Source: Chloracidobacterium sp. N (lineage in GTDB: Bacteria > Acidobacteriota > Blastocatellia > Chloracidobacteriales > Chloracidobacteriaceae). From it: a stretch of 64,000 nt of DNA. Where the stretch lies: NCBI RefSeq assembly GCF_018304765.1, contig NZ_CP072643.1, positions 682,001 to 746,000 on the forward strand, read 5' to 3'. Below the pieces are notes generated by a model. It was not told the origin of the DNA. It worked only from the letters and a program-made list of their open reading frames with translations, and did not search any database. The position numbers were made by a program, and so were the translations under genes. Positions 17,552 to 26,767 of the stretch are shown one piece after another (within the stretch, counting starts at the first letter, position 1; each line of letters begins with the position of its first letter).

Positions 17552-18886
17552 CTATTCCGGCGTCTCCGAAACTGACGCCGTGTGTTTGGGATAGAAGTCA
17601 TCCAAGCGGCGCTCGTGCGGTTCGCCCAGCAGACCCAGGTTATGGGCCACCAGCATGGACACACAGGCGTCGCTCGTCACATTGGCAACGGTACGGCACA
17701 TGTCCAGCGGGCGATCAATGGCGAAAATCAACGCCAGTCCCTCCTGGGGAATCCCGGCGGCACCCAGAACGATGACGAGAATGACCAGTCCGGCGCCGGG
17801 CACGGCGGCCGCTCCAATCGAGGCCAGCGTCGCCGTCAGCAGGATGCTCAACTGGTCGCCGAGGTCGAGGTTCAGGCCCAACACCTGTGCGATGAATACC
17901 GCCGCCACGCCCTGGTACAGCGCCGTTCCGTCCATGTTCACTGTCGCGCCGACCGGCAGGACGAAGCTGGCGACTTCTTCATGAACGCCCAGATGTTCCT
18001 GTACGCGCTCCATCGTCACGGGCAGGGTCGCCGCGCTCGAACTCGTCGAAAAGGCCACCAACTGCGCCGGCAGGATGCCGCGCACAAAGAAGCCGTAGGA
18101 TTTCCCGGTGACGGTCCGCACGAGCAGCGGATAGAACAGCAGCACCAGTACGGCGAGGCCGGCCAGCACACACAGCGCATACCAGACGAGGCTCACCAGA
18201 ATGTCGGCGCTGGGCGATTCCGTCATCAGGGCTGCCAGCAGTGCCATGACGCCCACCGGTGCGGCCAGCATGATGAGGTCCACCAACCGGAGAATCACTT
18301 CGTTCAGGCCGTCGAAGAAGTCCTTGACCGGCTTGGCTTTGTCTTCCGCCACAAGCATCAGCCCGACGCCGACCAGCAGCGCAAAGAAAATAACCTGGAG
18401 CATGCGGCGGTTGTCCGTCGTGGCGGCAAAGACGTTGTCGGGAATGATGTCCACCAGCGGCTGGAGCGGCCCTTTTTCCTGCTCGGCCTGGGCGGTGCTG
18501 ATACGCTGGCCGGCCTCACCGGCGTAGGCGCGCAGCAGGGTTTCGCGTGTGGCCGGGGTGACACCGGCGCCCGGTTTGACGACATTGACAATAAGCAGCC
18601 CCAGGGCAACGGCCACGGCGGTCGTCAGCAGGTACAGCACGAAGGTCCGCCCGCCCATCCGGGACAGGCGGCCGATGTCTTTCATGTCGGACGTGCCCTT
18701 GATGAGCGAGGCCAGAATGAGCGGCACGGCAATCATCTTGAGCAGGTTGATGAAGATCGTCCCGAAGGGCTTGATCCAGTGCCTGACGACCTGCTGCGCC
18801 CCCAGCCGGTCGGCCACAAAGCCGATGAGAATGCCGGCTGCCATCCCGGCCAGGATTTGCCAGTGCAGGGGAATCTTTTTCAACAT
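17552..18886 (-). CDS. Dicarboxylate/amino acid:cation symporter (GltP/DctA family)
   Basis: A 444-aa member of the glutamate/aspartate transporter family, importing dicarboxylic amino acids or C4-dicarboxylates with Na+ or H+. Hallmarks are the serine-rich hairpin STSSSAATLPVTM (~275-290) and the unwound TM7 motif VNMDGTALYQ (~315-325). A further conserved segment is GAAAVPGAGLVIL (~355). I placed the start at 18886 (MLKKIPLHWQ), where the first membrane helix begins; the open frame continues upstream without a better start. It stands between two T3S-like operons, but nothing in its sequence ties it to secretion. Confidence 0.92.
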   Translation of the reverse strand: MLKKIPLHWQILAGMAAGILIGFVADRLGAQQVVRHWIKPFGTIFINLLKMIAVPLILASLIKGTSDMKDIGRLSRMGGRTFVLYLLTTAVAVALGLLIVNVVKPGAGVTPATRETLLRAYAGEAGQRISTAQAEQEKGPLQPLVDIIPDNVFAATTDNRRMLQVIFFALLVGVGLMLVAEDKAKPVKDFFDGLNEVILRLVDLIMLAAPVGVMALLAALMTESPSADILVSLVWYALCVLAGLAVLVLLFYPLLVRTVTGKSYGFFVRGILPAQLVAFSTSSSAATLPVTMERVQEHLGVHEEVASFVLPVGATVNMDGTALYQGVAAVFIAQVLGLNLDLGDQLSILLTATLASIGAAAVPGAGLVILVIVLGAAGIPQEGLALIFAIDRPLDMCRTVANVTSDACVSMLVAHNLGLLGEPHERRLDDFYPKHTASVSETPE

Positions 18887-19101
18887 AGGGCGGATGCGAC
18901 CGATGCCGGAGATGCCGTTGCCGGAGATACCTTGCGCGCCGTGGATTTCAGGCAAGCGTCTTGTTTTCGCAAAGCCGGCTTGAAATGTCAAAGCCCGGCT
19001 TTCTGTGGCGCTTCCGGGGACTGGAAAAGGCCGGCTTGCAGTTGTGCCTTTCCACGGGTAGCGTTGTGCGCAGCAGCAGGACATTTCAGGTGAAAGCGCC
19101 C

Positions 19102-19614
19102 ATGCTCACCAAACAGGACCACGACTGGTTGCAGGGAGGGCTGTCGCTGGCGGCGGCGACCGGCTGGACGCCCGAAGAAGTCCGTCTTGTCACCGACCTG
19201 GGCTACAGTCTGGCCGAGCAGGGCCGCCATGCGGAAGCCATTACGGTGTTTGAGGGGCTGGCGGCGCTCGTGCCGGCGACGCTGTACTTCCAGTCGGCGC
19301 TGGGTGCGCTCAAACTGCGTATCCGCGACTATGCCGGGGCGCTTCCCCATCTGAACCGCGTCCTGGCGGCGACACCCGACGACGCCGTGGCGCTCGTCAA
19401 CCGGGGTGAAACCCTGCTCCACTTGGGTGACATTGCCGGGGCGCGCACCGATTTGCAGCGGGCGGTGGCGCTTGTCCGTGAGCCAACGCCGCCACCCTAC
19501 ATCCAGCGGGCGCGGGCGCTGCTGACGTTCATCGAGCAGGGTGGGCGGCCGCCGGTGCGTACGGCTCTGCCCCCGCGCGACATCCGCCAGCTTGGGGATG
19601 GTTTCCAGTTGTGA
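19102..19614 (+). CDS. SycD/LcrH-like TPR protein (putative type III secretion chaperone)
   Basis: A 170-aa soluble protein with three TPRs at ~35-140. The start region (DLGYSLAEQGRHAEAITVF) and third repeat (RGETLLHLGDIAGARTDLQRA) match class II T3S chaperones of the SycD/LcrH type, which are of similar length and carry three TPRs. Generic TPR proteins cannot be excluded. The chosen ATG has AGGTGA about ten bases upstream. The stop overlaps the GTG start of the flippase-like gene (GTGA). It lies between T3S operons I and II. Confidence 0.5.
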   Translation: MLTKQDHDWLQGGLSLAAATGWTPEEVRLVTDLGYSLAEQGRHAEAITVFEGLAALVPATLYFQSALGALKLRIRDYAGALPHLNRVLAATPDDAVALVNRGETLLHLGDIAGARTDLQRAVALVREPTPPPYIQRARALLTFIEQGGRPPVRTALPPRDIRQLGDGFQL

Positions 19615-20618
19615 CGACGACAACGGCCATGCCGGACGGACGACCGCCGCGCCGGTGGTGGACCGTCGTCCGGTGGCTGTTCCTGCTGGCTCTCGTGGTT
19701 TTTCTGGCCCGGTCGGGACACCTGGGCGGAGTTCTGGCGGCGCTGCGCCGGGCGGAACGGCACTGGATTGCCCTGGCTCTGCTTCTGGGCGGCATCATGC
19801 TGGTCATCCGGGCGGCCAAGTGGTGGGTTCTGCTCCGGCGCGTCCTGCCGGGCTTGCCGGTGGCTTACGCCTGGCGCTCCCTGCTGGGCGGCATGGCGCT
19901 GGGGTTGCTGACGCCGGGGCGTATCGGCGAGGTTGGGCGCGCCGCGGCCTTTCCGCCGGGCGCGCGGCTGGCCGTGGGCGGGCTGTTTCTTGTAGATCGG
20001 TCTGCCGATGTGGCGGCCATCGCCATGGCGGCCGGTTTTGGCACGGCGGCCGTTGCGCCGGCGGCATGGCGTGGCTGGCTCGTTCTGGCCGGACTCAGCG
20101 CCGGGGGACTGGTTCTGGCGCTGCCGGCTGTCGTTCCGGTGGTGCTCCGGTGGGAACGGCTGCCGGAGCCGGTACGCACGCGGCTGGCCACGCTGGCGGC
20201 GGCCTTTGCGGCGCTGCGCCGGCGCGATGTGGCGGTCAACCTTCTTGCCAGTATTGTGCTTATGGCGCTGGATGTCGTGTCGCTGTACGTGCTGGCCTGC
20301 GCCTTCGAGCCGGTGGCCTTTGCGGCCGTGGCCTTTGCCTTTCCCTGGATTCTGCTCACCAATCTGGTGCCCATCACGCCGGCCGGTCTGGGCGTCCGCG
20401 AGGGGACGGCCGCGGCACTGCTGCACACCTGTGGCGTACAGGTCGCCACGGCCGTCAATGCCACGCTGTTGCTGTTTGTCATCAACAGCGTCCTTCCGGC
20501 GCTCTTCGGCTGGCGTTACCTTGGGCAACACACGCCGGTGTCTTCCGGCTATCAGTTGGAAAAGCCAATCGGCGGCGCTGAGGCTTCCCCAACGCCGCCG
20601 ACCGCTTACCGGCACTGA
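19611..20618 (+). CDS. AglD/MprF-type lysylphosphatidylglycerol synthase TM-region (flippase-like) protein
   Basis: A 335-aa integral membrane protein with about eight hydrophobic segments. It matches the LPG_synthase_TM (UPF0104/AglD) family, seen in GGMALGLLTPGRIGEVGRA (~85-105), FLVDRSADVAAIA and TPAGLGVREGTAAALL (~255-272). No catalytic aminoacyl-transfer domain is attached, so it resembles the flippase half of MprF or hopanoid/isoprenoid transport proteins. Substrate is unknown. The GTG start overlaps the preceding TPR gene stop by four bases; an ATG at 19629 is an alternative. Confidence 0.8.
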   Translation: MTTTTAMPDGRPPRRWWTVVRWLFLLALVVFLARSGHLGGVLAALRRAERHWIALALLLGGIMLVIRAAKWWVLLRRVLPGLPVAYAWRSLLGGMALGLLTPGRIGEVGRAAAFPPGARLAVGGLFLVDRSADVAAIAMAAGFGTAAVAPAAWRGWLVLAGLSAGGLVLALPAVVPVVLRWERLPEPVRTRLATLAAAFAALRRRDVAVNLLASIVLMALDVVSLYVLACAFEPVAFAAVAFAFPWILLTNLVPITPAGLGVREGTAAALLHTCGVQVATAVNATLLLFVINSVLPALFGWRYLGQHTPVSSGYQLEKPIGGAEASPTPPTAYRH

Positions 20619-20701
20619 CCTTTCTGGCAGACACAGCTTCCAGCGCTGGATGCGCGCCGGCAGGTCCGCCCGCCAGTCAGCCACAGGGGTTCAACTGTCT
20701 C

Positions 20702-22036
20702 CTAGCGCCGCACCAGCGCCCCCTTCACCCCCTGCACGCCAACGCCAATGCCTTTTCCGTTCCCTTTCCGCTCCGGCACAAACCGCGCCGACAACTGCGG
20801 CTCTCCACTCCGGTCAAAGCCCGTCACCTCGATGGCCAACTGCCCCAGGCGCTCCCGCTTCAACCCCTTGCCGCCGTCCGGCACGTGTTCCGAAACGCCA
20901 CCCACCACGGCAAACACATCCACGAAAAACCGGAACCGGCGCGGCTGAATGGGGCCCGGCAGGTCAAGCTGAAACGCCACCGGGACGGAAGCGCCCGGGT
21001 TGAGGTTGAACGGTGCTGGCGATACCTGCTGCGTTGAACCCACCACCCCGCCAGTGTTGCAGGGCACGTAATCATCGGCCGTCTTGAGCCGGTAGGGATT
21101 GGGCGGCGGCGTTCCGTTGGCCTGTTGCAGTTCCACGACCTGAAACTCGGGATTGCCCAGCACCGCCGCCCCGGTGTTGACCAGGTTGGCGTTGATGTTG
21201 AACTGGTTCAGGTAGTTCGGCGAACAGGCCGACCCCAGCAGCCCGGTAAGCGTGGTCACCAGGTTCACGTTCGCGTTGACATTGGTTTTGCTGAACCCCA
21301 GCACGGTAAACGCAAAGTGTGGTGGCAATCCATCGGAGCTCTGTGGCGTCCAGTTCGGGTAACCAAAAAAGGCGCTGCGGAAGTGGCCTTCCTGCTCAGG
21401 GTTCGGCACAGCGCCGTTGGAATTGGCGAAAAACCCGCGCCCACTGCCGCCGCCAAACACATATCCGCTGACCCAGTACCGCCCGGCCGCCAGCGTCAGC
21501 GGCGGCGACAGCGTCACCGTGTAGCGCCGGATGTCGAAACCAAACCCTGACCCGACAACGGTGAAGGTCGTCGATGTGTAGGTGGCCAGCGGCAGGGCGT
21601 TGACCGGCCCGATCCCGCCGCTGTGGGCATAGATGTCCACGGCGCCGGGCTGGGTGGTCGGTGTGCTGGCGTAAATGTCGAAGGTGATAGTCCCGATAGT
21701 GGCGCTCGATGTCAGCACGAAGTCATCGGCCGAGCGGGCGCTTGGTATGGCGGTATTTTCCTCGGAGGCCCGTCCATTCACATTGTTGAACGGGCCGTTG
21801 TCCCACAGCACGACGGGTGAAGAAAGCGTCGTGGGCGGCAGGTCTGTTGTCCGCTGACCATTGTTGCGCCCCGGCGTCTCACTGACCGTCATGCGCAGAT
21901 TGGTCTCGGCCGGTTTCCTGTCCTGCGCCGGAACCGGGGGATGGAAGGCGGCAAAAGACAGCAGTGTCACCAGCACCGCGGCCAGCGACGGCCAGCGATG
22001 CCGGGCGTAAGGGTGATGCACAGGTTGTACGGTCAC
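20702..22036 (-). CDS. Secreted protein of unknown function
   Basis: Not recognised. The 444-aa protein has an N-terminal signal peptide (hydrophobic core ~17-32, cleavage near PVPAQ). A beta-rich domain follows (~75-225) with aromatic and glycine repeats such as ADDFVLTSSATIGTITFDIY and LAAGRYWVSGYVFGGG. The whole resembles carbohydrate-binding or 'choice-of-anchor' type extracellular domains. A second half (~240-400) has Asn-rich strands (KTNVNANVNLVTTL) and ends with GKGIGVGVQGVKGALVRR. Two cysteines (SACSPN, PCNTGG) could form a disulfide. It is monocistronic, leftward, and lies between the flippase gene and SctV; secretion by the nearby machine is unlikely given its Sec signal. Confidence 0.6.
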   Translation of the reverse strand: MTVQPVHHPYARHRWPSLAAVLVTLLSFAAFHPPVPAQDRKPAETNLRMTVSETPGRNNGQRTTDLPPTTLSSPVVLWDNGPFNNVNGRASEENTAIPSARSADDFVLTSSATIGTITFDIYASTPTTQPGAVDIYAHSGGIGPVNALPLATYTSTTFTVVGSGFGFDIRRYTVTLSPPLTLAAGRYWVSGYVFGGGSGRGFFANSNGAVPNPEQEGHFRSAFFGYPNWTPQSSDGLPPHFAFTVLGFSKTNVNANVNLVTTLTGLLGSACSPNYLNQFNINANLVNTGAAVLGNPEFQVVELQQANGTPPPNPYRLKTADDYVPCNTGGVVGSTQQVSPAPFNLNPGASVPVAFQLDLPGPIQPRRFRFFVDVFAVVGGVSEHVPDGGKGLKRERLGQLAIEVTGFDRSGEPQLSARFVPERKGNGKGIGVGVQGVKGALVRR

Positions 22037-22238
22037 GATGTTGGTCTCCGTAAGTGGCGTGTTATCCCTTTGTGGTGCGACGGCTGAACCTGAGCTGGAT
22101 CAGGTAGAAACAACGCACCAGGACTCCACCGGGCAGAGACTCGGCTACCCAAAACAGGACGGGTGTGGAACACCAGAAAGTGTTGGTAATCTAACACCAC
22201 ATGAAGAGGTGGGGCTACAAAAAACCTGACGGATGCAG

Positions 22239-22273
22239 AAAAAACCGCGCCGACCGCCAGCGCCGGCCGGCGC
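22239..22273 (-). terminator. Rho-independent terminator after sctV
   Basis: On the minus strand a 9-bp GC-rich stem (arms at 22265-22273 and 22247-22255, one G-T pair, 9-nt loop) is followed by GGTTTTTT. It lies 22 bp beyond the sctV stop and closes the FHA-sctV operon. Confidence 0.75.
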
Positions 22274-22294
22274 AGCATTTCCCACCCAACCCGG

Positions 22295-24442
22295 CTAGGC
22301 CGCCAGTCGCCCGCCGTGCGGCAGGGCAATCCGGGCAATGGGCTGGATGGTCAAATCCGGCGACAACTCCTGATAGGAAAGCACCGAGACGTTCGGAAAC
22401 TCCACTTCCACGAGCTTGCGGACAAACCGCCGGATGTCCATATCCGTCACGATGACGGGCTTCTGGGCCGTGGGTGGCAACTCGCCGATTTCATGGCGCA
22501 GCGCCGCCAGAATGTCATTGCTGATCGTCGGATCGAGCGCCAGAAAGGCCGAAGTCGAGGTGCGCCGGATCGAGCCGCGTACGATGTCCTCAATTTCCGG
22601 GTCAAGCAGATAGACAAACAGCGTCCCGCGCCCGCCGGAAGCCTTGAAGGAAATGACCCGCTTCATCGAGGCGCGCACGTATTCGGTCAGTTGCGCCGGG
22701 TCCTTCTCGATGCGTCCCCATTCCGCCAGCGCATCGAGAATGGACTTCACATCCCGGATCGAGACGCCTTCCTGCACGAGGCGCTGCAGGACATCCGTGA
22801 ACAGGTGCAGCGAAACAATCTTCGGGACGACTTCCTCCACCAGTTTCGGCGCGCCGCGCCCGACGAAATCCAGCAGCGCCTGCGCTTCCTGGATGCCCAC
22901 GTATTCATGCGCGTGACGGCGCAGGATGTTCGAGATGTGGAGCAGCAGAAAGTCGCTCGGCTCCCAGATTTTGAGACCGGCCACGGCCGCCAGCAGGCGG
23001 TAGTCATCGGGCACCCACGCGCCGGGACGCAAATCGGCCGGGTTGCGCACTTCCTCGCCCTCAATGCCAAACACCCGGATGTTCTCCACCGAATCGTTGA
23101 CGTAGAAGTGAAACGGTTTGACGACGCCCTGCGCCACGGGTACTTCCTTGACGGCAAACACATAGTGGAAGGGTTCGAGCGGGGCGTTGCCGGTGACGTA
23201 AATCTGCGGCATGAGCACGCCGGTGTCGTAGTACATCGTGTTGCGCAGCGCCGTCAGCCCTTCGCGGAACTTCGCCCCGGCCGGAAATTCCGGGTCAATG
23301 TAGGGCGCCAGCTCAGGGCTGGTGACAATCGCCATCGGAACGGTGTAGGACGGCTGGATGTCGTCGCTTTCGGGCGTCTCTGCCGTTGCCCCTTTCTTCT
23401 CGGCCGCCTGCGCCGCCAACGCCTGCTGGCGCTTGCGCAGACTGAACGCCACCGGCGCCACCACCGCCGCCACGATGAGCACCGGCAGGGCGACGACGCT
23501 CCCGGCCAGTACCGCCACGACAGCCAGCGAACCCAACAGCCCCGAAACCACGAGCAGCGGTTTGGGATTGGCCAGCATCTGGGCGCTCATGTCCGCGCCG
23601 ACGTTGCTGCTTTCGTCGGTATCGTCGCCGGCGACGCGCGTCACCACCAGACCAGCTGAAATGGCGATGAAGATCGAGGCGAAGATAGCGCCGAGGCCGT
23701 CACCAATGGTCAGGATGAGGTACTTCTTCGCCGCCACGGCCGGGGAAAGCCCCTTGTACAGCACCCCAATCGCCATCCCGGCCACGATGTTGACGACGGC
23801 AATGATGATGGTGGCAATGGAATCGCCCTTGACGAACTTCATGGCCCCGTCCATCGCACCGTACAGCCGGGATTCCTTCGCCAAGTCTGAGCGGAGCTTT
23901 TTGGCGACATCCATCGTGATGAGGCCCGACCGCATATCGGCGTCAATGGCCATCTGCTTGCCGGGCAGCGCATCGAGGGTAAACCGGGCGGCAACTTCCG
24001 CGACGCGCTCAGCGCCCTTGGCTACGACCAGAAACTGGACGACCAGCAGGATGATGAACATCACGAACCCGACGACGAGGTTGCCCTGGGCCGTGATTTC
24101 TCCCAGCGCCTTGATGACATCGCCGGCATCGCCCTTTGTCAGGATGCTGCGCGTACAGGAAATGCTCAGCGCCAGCCGGAACAGCGTCGTCAGCAGCAGG
24201 ATGGTCGGGTAGGTCGAAAGCTGCAACGGACTCGAAATGTAGAGCGACACCATCATCACCGCGAGTGAAATGGTGATGTTGACCACGATGAGGATGGAGA
24301 GGATGAAGGTCGGCACGGGCACGATGATCGTGCCGATGAGCACAATCATTCCGGCCGCAATCAGCAGGTCGCTGTTTTTCGAGAGGGCCGCGGCAAAGTC
24401 AATGCCGCTGAAGCTTTTCACCTGGTCAGTCAGGGAAGTCAT
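22295..24442 (-). CDS. sctV: Type III secretion export gate protein SctV/FlhA
   Basis: FHIPEP-family inner-membrane export gate. The N-terminal half has about eight transmembrane helices (first at ~25-60). It includes the family signature LFRLALSISCTRSIL (~93-107) and the conserved cytoplasmic FHIPEP loop (GLITMDVAKKLRSDLAKES...GAMDGAMKFVKGD, ~170-205). The C-terminal cytoplasmic domain (~370-700) carries DYRLLAAVAGLKIWEPSDFL and LVEEVVPKIVSLHLFTDVLQRLVQEGVSIRD, the region that forms the nonameric ring and docks chaperone-substrate pairs. The 715-aa length is normal. Start at 24442 has GGAG six bases upstream. Sequence alone does not decide flagellar versus injectisome type; the neighbours (FHA protein, TPR chaperone, needle-like proteins) favour non-flagellar. 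Confidence 0.93.
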   Translation of the reverse strand: MTSLTDQVKSFSGIDFAAALSKNSDLLIAAGMIVLIGTIIVPVPTFILSILIVVNITISLAVMMVSLYISSPLQLSTYPTILLLTTLFRLALSISCTRSILTKGDAGDVIKALGEITAQGNLVVGFVMFIILLVVQFLVVAKGAERVAEVAARFTLDALPGKQMAIDADMRSGLITMDVAKKLRSDLAKESRLYGAMDGAMKFVKGDSIATIIIAVVNIVAGMAIGVLYKGLSPAVAAKKYLILTIGDGLGAIFASIFIAISAGLVVTRVAGDDTDESSNVGADMSAQMLANPKPLLVVSGLLGSLAVVAVLAGSVVALPVLIVAAVVAPVAFSLRKRQQALAAQAAEKKGATAETPESDDIQPSYTVPMAIVTSPELAPYIDPEFPAGAKFREGLTALRNTMYYDTGVLMPQIYVTGNAPLEPFHYVFAVKEVPVAQGVVKPFHFYVNDSVENIRVFGIEGEEVRNPADLRPGAWVPDDYRLLAAVAGLKIWEPSDFLLLHISNILRRHAHEYVGIQEAQALLDFVGRGAPKLVEEVVPKIVSLHLFTDVLQRLVQEGVSIRDVKSILDALAEWGRIEKDPAQLTEYVRASMKRVISFKASGGRGTLFVYLLDPEIEDIVRGSIRRTSTSAFLALDPTISNDILAALRHEIGELPPTAQKPVIVTDMDIRRFVRKLVEVEFPNVSVLSYQELSPDLTIQPIARIALPHGGRLAA

Positions 24443-24514
24443 GGTTTTCTCCGCACCAGTCACCGTCGAATCAGAAGCGTTTGGACAAACCGGGCAACAC
24501 ACAGCGTCGCCGGC

Positions 24515-25729
24515 CTAGAGCGTTTCAAGAAGCACATAGACGAGCAGCGCCCCCAGAAGCGTCCCCACAGCCATGACCGCCAGTTCAACGCCGGTGAAAT
24601 AACCCAGATAATAGTACGTCGCGGCTTCCGCTGCCGGCGCTGTCACTGCCGGTGCAACTCCGGTCGCTGGTGGCGCACCGGGCGCGGCCGCCGATGGCAG
24701 CGCTTCGGGCGCCACGGAACGGATGTCCGCTTCAGTCACGGCCGGCATTTCCAGCACCTGGCGCAGGGACGCTTCATCGGTCTCCAGCGAGCCGGCAGAT
24801 TCGAGGTCAGCCGGCTCCCCGTTCAGAAATGGCTCTGCTTCCCGCAGAGGGGCCGTTGCCACGGCGTCGGTCAGCATGGACAGGGTGGCTGGCGTACGGA
24901 AAACGAGCGTCGGCAGGGGCCGCTCCAGCGGGCGGGTCAGCGGCGAGGCAAACCGGATGCGGTCGCGGTCAACGAGGGCGCGTGGCTCGGTCACCGGCTC
25001 GTCGTTGACCGTCAGGCGGTGCTCGGCCAGCACCGGATGCAGGACAACCCGCTCCCCGGTTTTGCGGACGAGCGCACAGTACGTCACCAGTTCCTGCTGG
25101 TTGAGCGTGATGCGCAGGCCCGAAGCCTCCCATCCCAGCGGGACTTCCGCATCCCCGGCCGGCAGCGGCAGGGAGACGTTCGGCTGGTAGCCCCCCTCGA
25201 TGACGAAGCGGAAACTGTCCTCCGGGGCGACCATGGCTTCGAGTATCTGCGCAAAACTGGCGTTTTCGGGAATCTCCAGTGACTTGCGCAGGCTGGAAGG
25301 GCGGAATGCCGCCGGCAGCAGGCTGTCGAGATCGAACTTCATGCCACTCGTGAACAGCTCACGGGTGGCCGCCTGGAGCAGGCTCGTGGCCCGGGGGTCA
25401 TCAAGTCGGGCCGCCGGGGAGTTGCCGTCGAGCACCGTGATGACGTAGTTGCCGATGTGTATCCGGTCGCCAAAGGTCAGCGGCCGCCGGTCGCCGATGC
25501 GGACCGGCAGGCCGTTGAGGCGTGTGCCGTCGCCATGGTTGACGAAGGTGATGTGCCCGTCTTCCTCGAAGATGATCACATGTTCGGCGGCAATCCCCAG
25601 ACCGGTCAGCCGCAGGGTGGCCTGGGGGCTGCTTCCCACACTGATGACACTCGTGCGCCAGACATCTTCCAGCAGGGGCTTGGCGGCAGGTGGTGCGCCC
25701 ACCTCACGCACGATGAGTTTGACTTCCAT
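24515..25729 (-). CDS. FHA-domain protein with C-terminal membrane anchor, SctD-like candidate
   Basis: A 404-aa protein. Residues ~25-100 form an FHA domain (ISVGSSPQATLRL, AAEHVIIFEED, GDGTRLNGLPV, DRIHIGNYVITVL). The usual phosphothreonine-contact Ser before the conserved His is replaced (AAEH), so phospho-binding is doubtful. A second degenerate FHA-like module is suggested at ~225-270 (EHRLTVNDEPV, DRDRIRFASP). An Ala/Pro linker leads to a single hydrophobic helix at the extreme C-terminus (~376-404). SctD ring proteins (for example YscD and chlamydial CdsD) carry cytoplasmic FHA domains but have the membrane helix inside the chain and a large periplasmic part. Here that part is missing. 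AGGAG precedes the start; sctV follows 72 bp downstream. Confidence 0.7.
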   Translation of the reverse strand: MEVKLIVREVGAPPAAKPLLEDVWRTSVISVGSSPQATLRLTGLGIAAEHVIIFEEDGHITFVNHGDGTRLNGLPVRIGDRRPLTFGDRIHIGNYVITVLDGNSPAARLDDPRATSLLQAATRELFTSGMKFDLDSLLPAAFRPSSLRKSLEIPENASFAQILEAMVAPEDSFRFVIEGGYQPNVSLPLPAGDAEVPLGWEASGLRITLNQQELVTYCALVRKTGERVVLHPVLAEHRLTVNDEPVTEPRALVDRDRIRFASPLTRPLERPLPTLVFRTPATLSMLTDAVATAPLREAEPFLNGEPADLESAGSLETDEASLRQVLEMPAVTEADIRSVAPEALPSAAAPGAPPATGVAPAVTAPAAEAATYYYLGYFTGVELAVMAVGTLLGALLVYVLLETL

Positions 25730-26041
25730 TCAGAAACTCCTCCGGCCGGCAACCGGATGTGAACCGGGGATTCGCCGCCGTGGCTCTTGTCTCTCCAGCC
25801 AATGTTCGGTCATGCTAGCGCGTACATGTAAACTTCAGATGTGTTCACGGCCAACGTTACGCCGCCGTAACCTCGATGTTCCTGGCGTGCGCCACAAACG
25901 CGAGGCAGAAAATTTTCCCGGTTCCGCCGCTTTGGACGCAACACCGTGACGCCCGTTTCGATAACGAGAGTGCAAGCGGAAACGCCTTCACGGTTGCGTC
26001 CGAATCCGATGACCACAGAGAACGTACAGGAGACCCTCCCG
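25730..26041. promoter_or_regulatory. Divergent control region between the FHA-sctV and chaperone-needle operons
   Basis: The 312-bp gap has no convincing gene and must hold the promoters of two divergent secretion operons, which could allow co-regulation. An A/T-rich AAAATTTTC stretch near 25917 stands out from the GC-rich surroundings, but I cannot assign a sigma-factor box. The frame of the TPR gene is open back to 25946, but the ribosome site supports 26042. Confidence 0.5.
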
Positions 26042-26500
26042 ATGAGTGCCAACGGAAACGAAACGCCACGCCAGCAACTTGGCATTACCGATGAAGACTT
26101 CCAACGCATGGGCGAGATTGGCGCCATGTACTACGAGCAAGGCGACCTGAAGCGCGCCCGGACAATTTTCGAGGGTCTGGTTGAAGTCGATCCGACCAGT
26201 GCCGCCGCCCATGCCGCACTGGGTGCGCTCTACACCCGGACGCAGGAAGATGAGTTGGCACTCGCCAGCCTCGAACGGGCGATTGCCCTTGACCCGCAGA
26301 TGATTGCCCCCTACGTCAATCGCGCCGAGGTGTTTCTGCGCATGGAGCGTTACGAAGAGGCCATCGCCGACTTGCAACGCGCCATTGACCTCGACCCGGA
26401 AGAAAAGGACCCCGGCGCCAATCGCGCCCGCGCCATTGCGCTGGGCATTCACCAGATTGTGCAGGAAGCTGCCGAGCAGGGCGGCGACAGCATTCAGTAA
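26042..26500 (+). CDS. TPR protein, putative class II/needle chaperone of the secretion system
   Basis: A 152-aa soluble protein with three consecutive TPRs (~24-57, 58-91, 92-125: MYYEQGDLKRARTIFEGLVE, ALGALYTRTQEDELALASLE, RAEVFLRMERYEEAIADLQ). This is the size and repeat number of SycD/LcrH or CdsG-like chaperones. It is the first gene of an operon whose next gene (50 bp downstream) encodes a needle-like protein, the usual place for such a chaperone. Start 26042 is set by AGGAGA eight bases upstream. A paralogous TPR gene lies at 19102. Confidence 0.65.
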   Translation: MSANGNETPRQQLGITDEDFQRMGEIGAMYYEQGDLKRARTIFEGLVEVDPTSAAAHAALGALYTRTQEDELALASLERAIALDPQMIAPYVNRAEVFLRMERYEEAIADLQRAIDLDPEEKDPGANRARAIALGIHQIVQEAAEQGGDSIQ

Positions 26501-26550
26501 ACCCTACCGGTCTTTATTGACCCACTCCCAAAGAAAGGAACCTTCTCACA

Positions 26551-26760
26551 ATGTCGAACTTCGGTCTTCCACCCAAGCCCACGATGCCCGGTCCCAATGC
26601 TTCAGACACCGACCGTCTCAAGTATCAGCAGGACATGCAGAACTACCAGTTCGCCCTCCAGCAGGCGGTCAACGCCATCACGCAGGAAGGCGTGACGAAG
26701 TCGAACCTGCAGAAAGCGGCGCACGACGCCATCATGCAGATGATCAACAACCTGCGCTAA
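26551..26760 (+). CDS. Small helical protein 'A', T3S needle-subunit-like (SctF candidate)
   Basis: A 69-aa protein with no signal peptide. After a Pro-rich start (FGLPPKPTMPGP), residues 16-69 are an amphipathic helical hairpin: SDTDRLKYQQDMQNYQFALQ, a Gly turn (QEGV), then LQKAAHDAIMQMINNLR. This follows the needle subunit pattern of PrgI/YscF/EscF: N-P-S-D-P-x-L-L-x-x-Y-Q-x-x-L-x-x-Y...K-x-x-x-D-x-x-x-x-I-x-Q-x-x, ending at a basic or aromatic C-terminus. It is slightly shorter at the N-terminus than known needles and has a longer loop. A close relative forms the C-terminal third of the 26813 product. Needle identity is an inference. Confidence 0.55.
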   Translation: MSNFGLPPKPTMPGPNASDTDRLKYQQDMQNYQFALQQAVNAITQEGVTKSNLQKAAHDAIMQMINNLR

Positions 26761-26767
26761 GCCTGCG

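Noticed and set aside
17582-19093. Open frame of ~500 codons on the plus strand
   Set aside because: Antisense to the GltP-family symporter; composition rich in His/Gln/Arg, no domain.
16493-24442. Ordinary flagellar operon
   Set aside because: FliG-, FliH- and FlhA-like proteins are present, but no flagellin, hook, rod, motor or chemotaxis gene is seen, and a chaperone/needle-like operon is adjacent.
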